A DNA stretch of 64,000 nucleotides from Marivita geojedonensis. Its GTDB lineage: Bacteria; Pseudomonadota; Alphaproteobacteria; Rhodobacterales; Rhodobacteraceae. The stretch is taken from contig NZ_JFKC01000003.1 of NCBI RefSeq assembly GCF_002115805.1, forward strand, positions 186,001 through 250,000. The letters are read 5' to 3'. Below the pieces are notes generated by a model. That model searched no databases, was not told the origin of the DNA, and saw only the letters and a list, made by a program, of their open reading frames with translations. How positions within the stretch are numbered: the stretch's first letter is position 1; each line of letters opens with the position of its first letter. The position numbers and the translations under genes are program-made. Shown piece by piece: positions 24,022-34,001 of the stretch.

Positions 24022-24788
24022 TCTGCCTCTCCTTTGGCGGCTGACTGGTGCAGGCCGCATTCGGTTTTTTCCATTCCGCGCCAACGGCCTGCGCGGGCAT
24101 CTTCACCTTCGGCCACGCGGGTGGTGCAGGGAGCGCAGCCGATGGACGGGTAGCCCTTTGCCACCAGCGGGTGGCGGGGCAGGTTGTGTATGTCGAGATG
24201 CGCCGCGATGCGGGCGGGTTTCCAGTCGATCAGCGGGTTGATCTTGATCCGGGCGGTGCCTTCGTCGAGGTCGAAATACCGCAATCCCTGACGGGTCTGC
24301 GCCTGATGCCGTTTGCGTCCGGTGATCCACGCGTCATAGCCGGTGAGCGCCGCGTTGAGCGGCTGTGTCTTGCGCAGGTCGCAGCAGGCGTCCGGGTTGC
24401 TGAAGCGCAGCGCACCGTACGGATCGACCGCGTCAACCGTACGCTTGGGCGCGCGGATCACCTGAACATTGGTCAGGCCCAGATGGTCGGCCAGGTCCTG
24501 CTGGTAGGCCAGCGTTTCTTCAAACAGAAGCGCCGTGTCGATGAAGAGCACGGGCAGGGTGCGGTCGATCTGCGCGATGAGGTGCAGAAGGACCGCCGAA
24601 TCCGCGCCAAAGCTCGATACCATTGCAACACGGTCGAAGTGGCCGCGCGTCAGAACGGCTTCGAGCAGGTAGGACGTGCCGAAATGCCGGTAGCGCGCGT
24701 TCAGATCGGCGACGCGATCCTGCGCGTCCATCCGCTCGTCAAGCGGGACCGTGCCAGTGGCGCGGCTGGGATGTGACAGGTCCAGCAT
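24018..24788 (-). CDS. cysH: Adenylyl-sulfate (APS) reductase, CysH family
   Basis: This 256-aa enzyme reduces APS to sulfite and AMP with thioredoxin. The adenylate-binding PP loop is SSFGADSAV at residues 58-66. The cysteine pairs CC at 135-136 (CCDLRKTQPL) and C218/C221 (GCAPC) are the four ligands of a [4Fe-4S] cluster, which marks it as an APS- rather than PAPS-type reductase. It lies between cysI (stop/start overlap TGATG) and the DUF934 gene (ATGA overlap). The thioredoxin-reacting Cys found at the C-terminus of some members (ECGLH) occurs here as TECGLHQSA near the end, completing the site. Confidence 0.94.
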   Translation of the reverse strand: MLDLSHPSRATGTVPLDERMDAQDRVADLNARYRHFGTSYLLEAVLTRGHFDRVAMVSSFGADSAVLLHLIAQIDRTLPVLFIDTALLFEETLAYQQDLADHLGLTNVQVIRAPKRTVDAVDPYGALRFSNPDACCDLRKTQPLNAALTGYDAWITGRKRHQAQTRQGLRYFDLDEGTARIKINPLIDWKPARIAAHLDIHNLPRHPLVAKGYPSIGCAPCTTRVAEGEDARAGRWRGMEKTECGLHQSAAKGEAE

Positions 24789-26461
24789 CAGGCAGCCTTT
24801 TGCTTCTTGTCGCTTTCGCCATAGAGCGCGGTCTTGAACGGCGTCATGCCAACGCGGCGGAACGTGTCTATGAACGCCTCGTCCGCGCTGTCGCGTTCGG
24901 ACAGGTAGGTATCCACGATCCGTTCGATGGCGGGCACGATCTCGTCGGCCGAAAAGCCGGGACCGGTCCGCTGACCGATGGCTGCGGTTTCCGTGTGATC
25001 GCCACCCAGCGTGATCTGGTAGTTCTCCACCCCAGCACGGTCGAGGCCGAGGATACCGATATGGCCGACATGGTGATGCCCGCAGGCGTTGATGCAGCCC
25101 GAGATCTTGATCTTCAGGTCGCCGACCTCGTGTTCCAGCTTAAGCTGGTCGAACCGCGTGGCGATCTCCTGCGCGATGGGGATCGAGCGCGCAGTGGCGA
25201 GCGCGCAGTAATCCATGCCGGGGCAGGCGATGATGTCGCTGATTTTGCCGATATTGGCGGTGGCGAGGCCCGCCGCCTTCAATGCCGCATGGATCGCGGG
25301 CAGGTCGGCCTTGTGCACATGAGGCAGCACGACGTTCTGTTCGTGGCTGATGCGCAATTCGTCATAGCCGTAGCGCTCGGCCAGATCGGCCATCACGCGC
25401 ATTTGATCAGCGGTGGCGTCACCCGGTGTTGCGCCATGCGCCTTGAGGCTGATCTGTGCGATGGCATGGCCCGGCGCGCGGTGGGCGCTGAGATTGGTGT
25501 CGGCCCAGGACCGGAACACGGGGTCATTGGAATAGGCCTGATCGAAAGGCGCTGTGTCGCGATCCTTGAATGCGGGCGGCGCGAAGTCGGGTTTGATCTG
25601 CGCAAAAAGCTGCTGATCCACACCGATGAAGGCGGGGCGCAGAAGCGCGAACCGCTCTTCGACCCGCGCGCGGATGTCGTCGATGCCATGCTCATGCACG
25701 GTGATCTTGATGCGGCTCTTGTACTTGTTGTCGCGACGGCCCAGCAGGTTCCAGACGCTGACGACGGCTTCGAGATAGGGCAGCAGGTCCGCTTCGGGCA
25801 GGAAGTCACGGACGACCTTGCCGATCATCGGGGTACGGCCAAGGCCCCCGCCGACGATCACTTCGAACCCCGGTTCGCCCGCATCGTTGCGCACCATGCG
25901 CAGGCCGATGTCGTGAGCCTTGGTCACGGCGCGATCATTGGGGGATCCAGTGACGGCGATCTTGAACTTGCGCGGCAGGAACTGGAATTCCGGGTGGTCG
26001 GTGGACCACTGCCGGATCAGCTCGGCCACCGGACGGGGATCGGCGATCTCGTCCGCCGCAGCGCCGGCGAAATGGTCGGCGGTCACGTTGCGGATCGTGT
26101 TGCCGGAGGTCTGGATCGCGTGCATCTGCACCTCGGCCAGCGCGTCGAGCATATCGGGCACATCACGCAGTTGCGGCCAGTTGAACTGGATGTTCTGGCG
26201 GGTGGTGAAATGGCCGTAGCCCTTGTCCCACCGCTCGGCGATATAGGCCAGTTGCCGCATCTGGGCGCTCGACAGCGTGCCATAGGGGATCGCCACGCGC
26301 AGCATGTAGGCGTGCAGTTGCAGATAAAGCCCGTTCATCAGGCGCAGCGGCTTGAATTCGTCTTCGGTCAGGCTGCCGTCGATGCGGCGTTCGACCTGTG
26401 CGCGGAACTGGGCGTTGCGCTCGGCCACGAAGGCGGCGTCGAAATCGGTATAGCGGTACAT
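24788..26461 (-). CDS. cysI: Siroheme sulfite (nitrite/sulfite) reductase hemoprotein
   Basis: This 557-aa enzyme reduces sulfite to sulfide by six electrons using siroheme and a [4Fe-4S] cluster. The cluster ligands are in ACPGMDYCALA and SGCINACGHHH, the pattern shared by sulfite and nitrite reductases. The N-terminal half includes YGHFTTRQNIQFNWPQL. No CysJ flavoprotein gene is present, so electrons probably come from ferredoxin. Its place between cysH and DUF2849/cobA makes sulfite the likely substrate over nitrite. It overlaps both neighbours by one base. Confidence 0.93.
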   Translation of the reverse strand: MYRYTDFDAAFVAERNAQFRAQVERRIDGSLTEDEFKPLRLMNGLYLQLHAYMLRVAIPYGTLSSAQMRQLAYIAERWDKGYGHFTTRQNIQFNWPQLRDVPDMLDALAEVQMHAIQTSGNTIRNVTADHFAGAAADEIADPRPVAELIRQWSTDHPEFQFLPRKFKIAVTGSPNDRAVTKAHDIGLRMVRNDAGEPGFEVIVGGGLGRTPMIGKVVRDFLPEADLLPYLEAVVSVWNLLGRRDNKYKSRIKITVHEHGIDDIRARVEERFALLRPAFIGVDQQLFAQIKPDFAPPAFKDRDTAPFDQAYSNDPVFRSWADTNLSAHRAPGHAIAQISLKAHGATPGDATADQMRVMADLAERYGYDELRISHEQNVVLPHVHKADLPAIHAALKAAGLATANIGKISDIIACPGMDYCALATARSIPIAQEIATRFDQLKLEHEVGDLKIKISGCINACGHHHVGHIGILGLDRAGVENYQITLGGDHTETAAIGQRTGPGFSADEIVPAIERIVDTYLSERDSADEAFIDTFRRVGMTPFKTALYGESDKKQKAA

Positions 26462-26763
26462 CAGAACACCTCGGACTGTTTGCCGTGGGGATAGTTGGAG
26501 GGGCCGCGCATGCGGAACGCCTCGCGGAAATGGGTGGGTTTAGGACCTTTCGCGTCAGCGGACACATCGGCCAGATAGACGCCGACCACTTCGGAGGTGC
26601 GGGCGCTGGCGTCGATCAGGCGGATCTGCGCGTCGGCCTCGTCGGTCAGGACGTCGGCATCCTTCAGGTGCCGCGACCATGTATCGTCCTGGGTCAGGTA
26701 CACCACATCGCCTTCGAGCAGCGCGTTGGCGGTGATGACTTTCGGCGTGAAGATCGCGGGCAT
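26461..26763 (-). CDS. DUF2849 protein of the sulfite-reduction operon
   Basis: This 100-aa protein belongs to DUF2849, a small family seen almost only between cobA/cysG and cysI in alphaproteobacteria. It starts MPAIFTPKVITANALLEGDVVYLT and contains DDTWSRHLKDADVLTDE; a cluster of acidic and hydrophobic residues and no Cys. It overlaps cysI and cobA by one base each (TGATG), so it is co-translated with both. Its strict context suggests an assembly or regulatory role with siroheme sulfite reductase, but there is no direct evidence. Confidence 0.87.
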   Translation of the reverse strand: MPAIFTPKVITANALLEGDVVYLTQDDTWSRHLKDADVLTDEADAQIRLIDASARTSEVVGVYLADVSADAKGPKPTHFREAFRMRGPSNYPHGKQSEVF

Positions 26764-27539
26764 CAGATCAACTCCTGAACTTGGGGCAGGGCATGGGCGA
26801 CCGCATCGCGCGGTTCAAGCCCGTACATGAGCAAAGCGGGGCCGGTGAACCCGGACTCCGCCAGAACCGCCGGCAGTGTCGCCAGTGTGGCGCTGACTAT
26901 GCGCTGGTCCGGGCGCGAGGCGTTTTCGACGATGGTGACGGGCGTGGACGGGGTTGCGCCGTGCATGAGCAGGCGGCCCTGAATGAACCGCGCGGCTTTC
27001 TTGGCCATGTAGATCGCGGCGACCCCGTCCTCGCGGGCCAGCGCGCGCCAGTCGTGATCGGCGTAACCCTGCATGTCATGCCCGGTGATCAGCCGCACGG
27101 CGGTGTTGCGCCCACGTTTGGTGAGCGACTGGCCGAGGGCTGCGACAGCGGCGGAGGCGGAGGTGAGCCCCGGCACGATGGTATAGTCGAGGCCCGCCAA
27201 GATTACCGCATCCAGCTCTTCGTCCAGACGGCCAAAAACGGTCGGGTCCCCGGATTTGAGGCGAACGACACGCGCGCCGGTCAGAGCTTCCTCGACGATC
27301 ATCGCGTTGATGTCGGTTTGGGTCACTGACGGGCCGAAGCCTTCCTTGCCTGCATTGCGCAGTCGGGTCTGCGAGCCGACAAGTGCGAGGATCTCGGCGC
27401 TGACGAGACGGTCATGGATCACCACGTCGGCCTCCTGCAACGCGCGCAGGGCCTTGACCGTCAGCAGATCGGGATCGCCGGGGCCGGCACCGACAAAGGC
27501 GACGGGCAGGGTCTGGGTCATGTGCAGGTCGCGTGGCAT
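26763..27539 (-). CDS. cobA: Uroporphyrinogen-III C-methyltransferase (SUMT)
   Basis: This 258-aa SAM-dependent enzyme methylates uroporphyrinogen III at C2 and C7 to give precorrin-2, the precursor of siroheme and cobalamin. The glycine-rich loop is VGAGPGDPDLLTVKALR and the second motif VRLKSGDPTVFGRLDEE. The start at 27539 follows an AGAGGA site; ATG 18 bp downstream is an alternative. It is the first gene of the operon, so its product supplies siroheme for CysI. It lacks the CysG N-terminal dehydrogenase/ferrochelatase half; those steps must be encoded elsewhere. Confidence 0.94.
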   Translation of the reverse strand: MPRDLHMTQTLPVAFVGAGPGDPDLLTVKALRALQEADVVIHDRLVSAEILALVGSQTRLRNAGKEGFGPSVTQTDINAMIVEEALTGARVVRLKSGDPTVFGRLDEELDAVILAGLDYTIVPGLTSASAAVAALGQSLTKRGRNTAVRLITGHDMQGYADHDWRALAREDGVAAIYMAKKAARFIQGRLLMHGATPSTPVTIVENASRPDQRIVSATLATLPAVLAESGFTGPALLMYGLEPRDAVAHALPQVQELI

Positions 27540-27689
27540 CGGGTTGTCCTCTTCACCGCGTTTCTTGGCTCTAAAATAAAATTTTGTTCCGGTATTCTGC
27601 TAGTGCCTTGCGAAAATAAGGAAAGATGTTCTATGTGGTGGCCGAACGGGGGCAGGGAGTCCTCGAAACACGAAGAAAGCAGAACGACG

Positions 27690-28145
27690 ATGAAGATTGA
27701 CGACACGGACCGGAAAATTCTTGTCGAGTTGCAGACGGATGCGGCGCAGTCTTTGGACGATATCGCCCGCAAGGTGGGGTCATCGAAGACGCCTGTGTGG
27801 AACCGGATTCGCAAGATGAAGGAGGCCGGAATCATCGGCGCTCAGGTGGTGCAGCTCGATGCTGATGCGCTGGGATTCGAGGCGTGTTTCTTTGTCCTGA
27901 TCCGCACCAGCGAGCATGATGCGACTTGGCAGCGCGCGTTCCTCAAAGCGTTGCAGGATCGACCCGAGGTGCAGGAGGCGCACCGGCTGGCGGGGGATAT
28001 CGACTACATCCTCAAAGTGCGTGTGAAGAACGCGCGGGCCTATGATGCGTTTTACCAGGCGCTGATCGCTGAGGTGAAAGTGCACAACGTGACGGCGCTT
28101 CTGTCAATGGAAGAGATCAAGTCGACCACGGCGCTGCCGCTGTAA
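27690..28145 (+). CDS. Lrp/AsnC-family transcriptional regulator, divergent from the sulfur operon
   Basis: This 151-aa regulator has an N-terminal winged helix (DDTDRKILVELQTDAAQSLD then SSKTPVWNRIRKMKEAGII) and a C-terminal RAM domain ending with NVTALLSMEEIKSTTALPL. It binds DNA as an oligomer, normally in response to an amino acid. It reads away from cobA across a 150-bp gap, a standard layout for a local regulator of the adjacent operon. In related genomes an Lrp-type gene sits at this spot, so regulation by a sulfur amino acid is a reasonable but untested idea. Confidence 0.88.
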   Translation: MKIDDTDRKILVELQTDAAQSLDDIARKVGSSKTPVWNRIRKMKEAGIIGAQVVQLDADALGFEACFFVLIRTSEHDATWQRAFLKALQDRPEVQEAHRLAGDIDYILKVRVKNARAYDAFYQALIAEVKVHNVTALLSMEEIKSTTALPL

Positions 28146-28187
28146 GGTGTCTCTGTCGGGCCGTGCGCACCCTTGGGCAATTTCATT

Positions 28188-28255
28188 GCGTATTTTCAAA
28201 GAGAAGAGGCAGCGGGTGGTGTGCTGAATCCTGCTTCTTCTTTTCAAAAATATGC
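28188..28255. repeat. Imperfect 25-bp inverted repeat between convergent genes
   Basis: The arm at 28188-28212 (GCGTATTTTCAAAGAGAAG...) and the arm at 28231-28255 are reverse complements with about five mismatches, separated by 18 bp. They form a large hairpin rich in A on one side and T on the other, between Lrp (+) and P450 (-). It is probably a two-way terminator, possibly also a repeated extragenic element. Confidence 0.6.
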
Positions 28256-28281
28256 ATGCGCTTCGGTGTCCGCTACGCGTC

Positions 28282-29468
28282 TCAGTCGAGTTGCACCATC
28301 AGGCGTTCCAGCCCGTGGAAATGGTAAGTGTTGGCGTAGACGGGCGGTTCCGCAATGCGCAGCTTTGGGCATCGATCCCAGAGGATCGGGAGGGCGATCT
28401 GCAGTTCCAGCCGAGCCAGCGGCGCGCCGACGCAGAAATGCAGCCCACCGCCGAAGCTGGTGTTCTGGGTGACCGGGCGGGATGTGTCGAAGTGATGCGC
28501 CTCGGGCCATTGATCCGGGTCGCGATTGGCTGATGCGAGCAGCAGCGCCACCTGATCGCCGCGCTGGAACGTGTGGCCGTAGATCGTGACCTCTTCATAG
28601 GCATGGCGCGTGAACATATGCAGGGGCGGATCGTAGCGGAGGATTTCCTCGACCGCGTTTTCGTCGATCCTGTCTGTGCCGGTCTCCAGAAGTGTTTTGA
28701 TGCCGTTGCCCAGCGTGTGGACGGTCGCCTCGTGGCCTGCGTTGAGGAGCAGGATGCAGGTGGTGATCAGTTCGTCGGTGGAGAGCTTTTCACCTTCCTC
28801 TTCGGCGGCGATCAGATGGGTGATCAGGTCATCGCGGGGATCCGTGCGGCGGGTGTCGATGTAGCGGCGCAGGAAGTCTGAGAACTCGGCGGCGGCCTGG
28901 GCTGCAGCATCCTCGGTCGCTCGGGTGCGGCTGGCCTGATACATGGCGACCATGGCGTTCGACCAGCGCAGGAGCTGCGGGGCCATGTCGTCGGGAACTC
29001 CGAGCAGGCGCGCGATGACGATCACCGGGATCGGCTGGCAGAATGCGGTGAGGATGTCGAAGGGGGTGTCCGATGGGAAGGCGTCGATTTTCTCGTAGGT
29101 TAGAGCTGTTATTTCAGGTTCCAGCGCCTTGATCCGGCGCGAGGTGAAGGCGCGCAGGACAAGGCCGCGCAGGCGGGTGTGGCGGGGGGGCTCCAGCTCA
29201 AGCATCGAATGGGCCTCGACCGCGTAGAACGGGGCAAGGTGATCGGGGATCGCGGGGGCCATTTCGGGCGGCACCTCGCGGCCAAAGCGGCGGTCGCGCA
29301 GAATGGCGTGTACCGCGCGGTGGCTGGCGGCGCAGGGCATGGCGTAGTCGTCCCACCACGCCAGATCACCTGCCGCGCAGAGGCGGTCATAGAACGGGTA
29401 GGGGTTCTGGACGAACTCCGGATCGGTCGGGGATTGATGGAAGCGCTGCATGTCTCGGGGCGCCGGGA

Positions 29469-29472
<4 letters not shown>
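28282..29472 (-). CDS. Cytochrome P450
   Basis: This 396-aa soluble bacterial P450 has all hallmarks: I-helix [12 protein letters not shown] with the acid/Thr pair, the ExxR motif in EEILRYDPP, and the heme ligand C347 in [17 protein letters not shown]. It needs a ferredoxin and reductase; Fpr in this window is a candidate reductase. The start is GTG at 29472, which overlaps the tpiA stop (GTGA); ATG at 29451 is also possible. Its coupling to tpiA is unusual because triose isomerase has no obvious link to a P450. Sequence suggests a CYP107/CYP125-like broad family but the substrate is unknown. Confidence 0.93.
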
Positions 29473-30206
<734 letters not shown>

Positions 30207-30329
30207 CTGAAGGCTCCTTTTCCTGCGGTTTCCGCTGCGCGCATCATCGCGGCACGGGGAGCGACGTCAAGGCCGGTTGCGAAGTGGCGGGCAGGGTGCC
30301 AAAACGCCGCGAAACTTGTGCATGAGGGT

Positions 30330-31253
30330 ATGGATATGATCCCCAGACTGGATGCGGCGGCCCTGTCGGCAGGTGAACCTGAGGCACTGGCGCAAATGCG
30401 CGTGGCGGCTGAGGAGGTGGGCTTTGCCACCGTTTACAACACGGTCTTCACCTCGGCACGGATGCGGTTCGTACTGGCGGCCTACCGTGCGTTCTTTGCC
30501 TTGCCGTTCGAGATCAAGGACAAGGTGAACATGGCCCGTACCGGATCCAACCGCGGTTGGGGCGCACCGAAGTCCGAGCAGGTCGATCCGAACGCGAACC
30601 CCGATTACAAAGAAGTATTCGATTGCGGGTACACGCTTCGCGATGGCGATCCGCGTGTGGCCCTCTCGGTCTACGCGCCAAACCATTGGCCGGATCGGCC
30701 CGCAGGTTTTGAGCAGGTGATCCGCGCTTATTACAGTGATGCGTTGGACGTCGCCCGCGGCATCCTGCGCGGAATTGCCATGTCGATCGGTTCGGATGCG
30801 GATTTCTTCGAAGACAAGTTCGATTGTCCGATGGCGCTCTTGCGCGGCAACTATTATCCGCCGCGTCCGGACTGGGCAGGTGAGAAGGACTTCGGAATTG
30901 GCGCGCACACCGACTACGGATGCCTGACGTTGTTGGCGACGGATGGTCAGCCGGGCCTAGAGGTGCAACCACGCGGGCACAGTGACTGGCTGCCGGTGCA
31001 GGCGCCTCCGGGAGAGTTCATCATCAACTTCGGCGAGATGCTCGAGATGTGGACAGCGGGGCGGGTGGTCGCGACGCTGCACCGGGTCAGGGGTGGTCCG
31101 GAGGAACGGATTTCCGTCCCTCTGTTCTTCAATCCGAATGTAGAGACCAATGTCGCGCCCATAGGTTCTGGAAAGGTGATCCGTGCCGGGGATCATCTGT
31201 CAAAGCGTTACGCTGAAACCTATGTTCACTTGCAGGGTACCCAGACCGGTTAG
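30330..31253 (+). CDS. Isopenicillin N synthase-family 2-oxoglutarate/Fe(II) oxygenase
   Basis: This protein of about 307 aa is a non-heme iron oxygenase. The iron triad is HTDYG (His and Asp) and HRV in TLHRVRGG (the distal His); RISVPLFFNP carries the Arg-x-Ser that binds 2-oxoglutarate. The start is ATG at 30330 or, with a better GAGG spacing, ATG at 30336. It is divergent from tpiA and stands alone. Such enzymes in proteobacteria act on diverse small molecules and some are linked to ethylene-forming enzyme or gibberellin-oxidase-type folds; the substrate here is unknown. Confidence 0.85.
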   Translation: MDMIPRLDAAALSAGEPEALAQMRVAAEEVGFATVYNTVFTSARMRFVLAAYRAFFALPFEIKDKVNMARTGSNRGWGAPKSEQVDPNANPDYKEVFDCGYTLRDGDPRVALSVYAPNHWPDRPAGFEQVIRAYYSDALDVARGILRGIAMSIGSDADFFEDKFDCPMALLRGNYYPPRPDWAGEKDFGIGAHTDYGCLTLLATDGQPGLEVQPRGHSDWLPVQAPPGEFIINFGEMLEMWTAGRVVATLHRVRGGPEERISVPLFFNPNVETNVAPIGSGKVIRAGDHLSKRYAETYVHLQGTQTG

Positions 31254-31282
31254 TGCTCGGGGCGGGTAACGTCAGTGCCGGA

Positions 31283-31681
31283 TCATGCCTTCAGGTTCGG
31301 CACGCCGCCTTCATGCTCTGCCGCAAGTTCTTCGACGTCCTTGAACTTGATCGACTCACCGCAGCCGCAGGCGTCGGCGACGTTGGGGTTGTTGAAGTGG
31401 AAACCGGATTCGAGCAGCGAGGTCTGGTAGTCGATCTCGGTCCCGAAGAGGAACATCTGTGCCATCGGTGCGATCATCACCACCGCGCCATCCTGTTTGA
31501 CGACCTCGTCATGGGGATCGGGCGTGTCGACGTAATCCATCGTGTATTCCATGCCCGCGCAACCGCCCTTCTTGACGCCGATGCGCAGGCCCGCATGACC
31601 TTTCGATTCCATCAGCTTGCGCACCTGCGCGACAGCTTTGGGGGTCAGGGTGACGGCTTGTTTGCCGGGGATGCCAAACAT
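31283..31681 (-). CDS. IscA/SufA-type iron-sulfur assembly scaffold
   Basis: This 132-aa HesB/IscA-fold protein carries [Fe-S] clusters or iron to apo-enzymes. The three family cysteines are present in KKGGCAGMEY and in ACGCGESI near the C-terminus, the CGCG spacing being typical. It has a longer tail than IscA (HEGGVPNLKA). A TfoX-like gene lies upstream in the same direction, then SufT, which is also a SUF-linked factor. The suf core genes (BCDSE) are not in this window; the three genes probably are the end of, or a satellite of, that system. Confidence 0.9.
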   Translation of the reverse strand: MFGIPGKQAVTLTPKAVAQVRKLMESKGHAGLRIGVKKGGCAGMEYTMDYVDTPDPHDEVVKQDGAVVMIAPMAQMFLFGTEIDYQTSLLESGFHFNNPNVADACGCGESIKFKDVEELAAEHEGGVPNLKA

Positions 31682-31716
31682 GAGGATCGTCCTTTCGTTC
31701 CCTCTAAGGTAGGCGT

Positions 31717-32043
31717 TCAGGTGGCTTCTGCCAAGGATCGTCGTGCCCAGGCGCAGGCTTCCTCAGGATCGTCCAGCGCGGCATCGGGAAATGTCCAGTA
31801 AGGCATACGGGACGCTTTGCCCGACTTGCCTTCATAGGACCATTGCTCAGAACCTTCCGAAGCCAGATCGTCTGCCAAGGTGCCGCGTGCTTTCAGAAGA
31901 AGGGTTTCTTCGGGTCCGATGACCGCAAATATGGTGCCTTCGCTGTAGATACCCAAGCCGCCGAACATCTTGCGTGTGGTAATGCCGGGAAGCCCCCGGA
32001 AGAGGTCATGGACAAACGCGATCTGTTCGTCGCTGACCGCCAT
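31717..32043 (-). CDS. TfoX/Sxy N-terminal domain protein
   Basis: This 108-aa protein is a TfoX N-terminal domain alone: FRGLPGITTRKMFGGLGIYSEGTIFAVI is the characteristic MFGG-containing strand-loop, followed by LLKARGT. In gammaproteobacteria TfoX/Sxy promotes competence with CRP, but stand-alone N-terminal-domain proteins in alphaproteobacteria have no established role. It lies between an IscA-like gene (35 bp) and SufT (3 bp), all on the minus strand, suggesting one operon. No DNA-binding motif is apparent. Confidence 0.85.
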   Translation of the reverse strand: MAVSDEQIAFVHDLFRGLPGITTRKMFGGLGIYSEGTIFAVIGPEETLLLKARGTLADDLASEGSEQWSYEGKSGKASRMPYWTFPDAALDDPEEACAWARRSLAEAT

Positions 32044-32046
32044 GGC

Positions 32047-32409
32047 TCACATGAAGCCCAGTTCCAGCCGGGCCTCGTCGGACATCATGTCCATGCCCCA
32101 GGGCGGCTCCCATGTCAGGTCGACATCGACCTGTTTGACGCCCGGGATCGGTTCAATCGCCTCGGCAACCCAACCCGGCATTTCACCGGCCACAGGGCAG
32201 CCCGGAGCAGTCAGTGTCATGATCACGCGGACTTCGTTTTCATCATTGATATCAAGCGTGTAGACAAGCCCAAGGTCGTAGATGTTGACCGGAATTTCCG
32301 GGTCGTACACAGACCGGCACGCTTCGACCACCTGATCATAGAGCGGGTGATCCGTGCTGGAGGGTGCAATGAGGGGCGCACCTTCGATTTTGGGGCTGGC
32401 GTCGTTCAT
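32047..32409 (-). CDS. SufT-type iron-sulfur assembly protein (DUF59/MIP18)
   Basis: This 120-aa DUF59 protein helps mature iron-sulfur proteins. The conserved CRSVYDPEIPVNIYDLGLVY segment and TLTAPGCPVAGEMPGWVAEAI (with the family Cys) are both present, followed by DVDLTWEPPWGMDMMSDEA. It starts MNDASPKIEGAP. It is 3 bp upstream of the TfoX-like gene and in the same operon as the IscA-like gene, consistent with a shared role in Fe-S maturation. The promoter lies in the 70 bp before it. Confidence 0.9.
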   Translation of the reverse strand: MNDASPKIEGAPLIAPSSTDHPLYDQVVEACRSVYDPEIPVNIYDLGLVYTLDINDENEVRVIMTLTAPGCPVAGEMPGWVAEAIEPIPGVKQVDVDLTWEPPWGMDMMSDEARLELGFM

Positions 32410-32481
32410 GTCGGTCCTTCCCGTGGGTTCCTGACCAAATATATAGGGAAAGGGTCTGAAGGGGTAAAGGGGCGGAAATGC

Positions 32482-33930
32482 TCAGGCGCGCTTGCGCGTC
32501 GCCTTACGGCGCGGGACAGGTGCGGGGCGCACTTTTTCCTCGATCGCGTCGTAGAGGAGACCGGCAATATTCTTGCCGCTGGCGACCTCGATTCCTTCCA
32601 GTCCGGGTGATGAATTGACCTCGAGCACCTTTGGTCCGCTGTTGGAACGCAAAAGATCGACACCCGCCAAACCAAGCCCGAACACACGCGCGGCCCTCAC
32701 GGCTGTGTCACGCTCTTCCTTGCTGATACGCACCTTGGCGGCGGTTCCGCCCCGGTGCAGGTTGGACCTGAAATCGCCCTCGACCCCGGTGCGTTTCATA
32801 GAGGCGACCACTTTCCCGTTCACGACAAGGCAACGGATGTCCTCGCCGGCTGCTTCCTTTACGAAATCCTGAACCAGGAAGTTGGCTTTCAGACCCCGGA
32901 ACGCGTCGATAACGGATTCAGCAGCTTTCTTGGTTTCCGCCAAGACAACGCCTTTGCCCTGAGTGGATTCGAGGAGCTTGACGATCAGGGGCGCTGTGCC
33001 GACCAGACCGATCAGGTTGGAGGTGTCCTTGGGAGAATTGGCAAACGCGGTCGGCGGCATTCCGATCCGGTGGCGGGCGAGGATCTGATGGGCGTGCAGT
33101 TTGTCCCGGCTTGATGTGATTCCTACGCTGCCATTGACGACGAATGTACCGATGGATTCGAACTGACGGACCACGGCTGTCCCGTATGGAGTGATGGAGG
33201 CACCGATGCGTGGGATGACCGCATCGTAGCGGGGCAGCCGTTTTCCATCGTAGTAGACTTCGGGCGCCATGGCATTGATGGCCATATAGCAGCGGGCCGT
33301 GTCGATCACTTCGACCGAGTGTCCGCGTTTCTCGCCTTCCTCGACCAGACGCGTTGTCGAGTAATTGTTCTCGCGGCTCAGAACCGCGATGCGAAGGGCG
33401 CGGTTCGGAGCGATGCTCCGGACTTTCGGTGTGTGATAGACGTCGAAATCAAGCTCGGGCTGCTGAAAACGTTCGCTCGGAACGATATTGACATGATCCT
33501 TCAGCGCCTGACGCCCCAGCAGCATGCGATTGCTCATGGTGCCGCGGTCTGTCAGCGTGATTTCGATGTTCCATTCTTTGCTGCCTACGGACAGTCGCGA
33601 CGAGATCACGTAACGGCTTTCGGTTTCACCGTTGGATGAAGTCACATCGCGACGGTCCACGATCGGAGCGGAGCAGGGGATGATCAAATCATCGCGGCCG
33701 GGAATGGGATAGACGGCGAAACGGACACGCGGTTTGCTGGCCGAGCCGAAAACCTCGATGTCCGCAGCGTGCAGTGCCGATGTGCGTGCGCCGGTATCCA
33801 CCTTGGCGCGGATGGCGGGCAGGCCCAGATCCGGCAGGCTGACCCATTCTTCCCAGCCAAATGTCAGCGTGTCGTCGCTTTTCGGTCCCGCGCCCCTGCG
33901 CGCGGGATCGGAGTATGTGCTATCAGACAT
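32482..33930 (-). CDS. RimB-like retropepsin domain fused to RimK-type glutamate ligase
   Basis: This 482-aa protein joins two domains. Residues about 22-155 match the RimB/putative ATP-dependent zinc protease family: [13 protein letters not shown] carries the aspartic-protease-like DTGA and [11 protein letters not shown] closes the fold. Residues about 175-470 are an ATP-grasp ligase of the RimK type: REMs such as [16 protein letters not shown] (ATP loop), [18 protein letters not shown] and [13 protein letters not shown] (metal site). RimK adds glutamate residues to ribosomal protein S6; RimB modulates RimK in Pseudomonas. The lysine/arginine-rich end (RRKATRKRA) may contact RNA. It is divergent from tgt. 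Confidence 0.85.
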   Translation of the reverse strand: MSDSTYSDPARRGAGPKSDDTLTFGWEEWVSLPDLGLPAIRAKVDTGARTSALHAADIEVFGSASKPRVRFAVYPIPGRDDLIIPCSAPIVDRRDVTSSNGETESRYVISSRLSVGSKEWNIEITLTDRGTMSNRMLLGRQALKDHVNIVPSERFQQPELDFDVYHTPKVRSIAPNRALRIAVLSRENNYSTTRLVEEGEKRGHSVEVIDTARCYMAINAMAPEVYYDGKRLPRYDAVIPRIGASITPYGTAVVRQFESIGTFVVNGSVGITSSRDKLHAHQILARHRIGMPPTAFANSPKDTSNLIGLVGTAPLIVKLLESTQGKGVVLAETKKAAESVIDAFRGLKANFLVQDFVKEAAGEDIRCLVVNGKVVASMKRTGVEGDFRSNLHRGGTAAKVRISKEERDTAVRAARVFGLGLAGVDLLRSNSGPKVLEVNSSPGLEGIEVASGKNIAGLLYDAIEEKVRPAPVPRRKATRKRA

Positions 33931-34001
33931 TGGAATCGCGCCTCCTTGGCAATGCGGGTGATTTGGCGCACAAGGGCGCGCTCTGCAAGTAAGGCCCGAC
34001 C

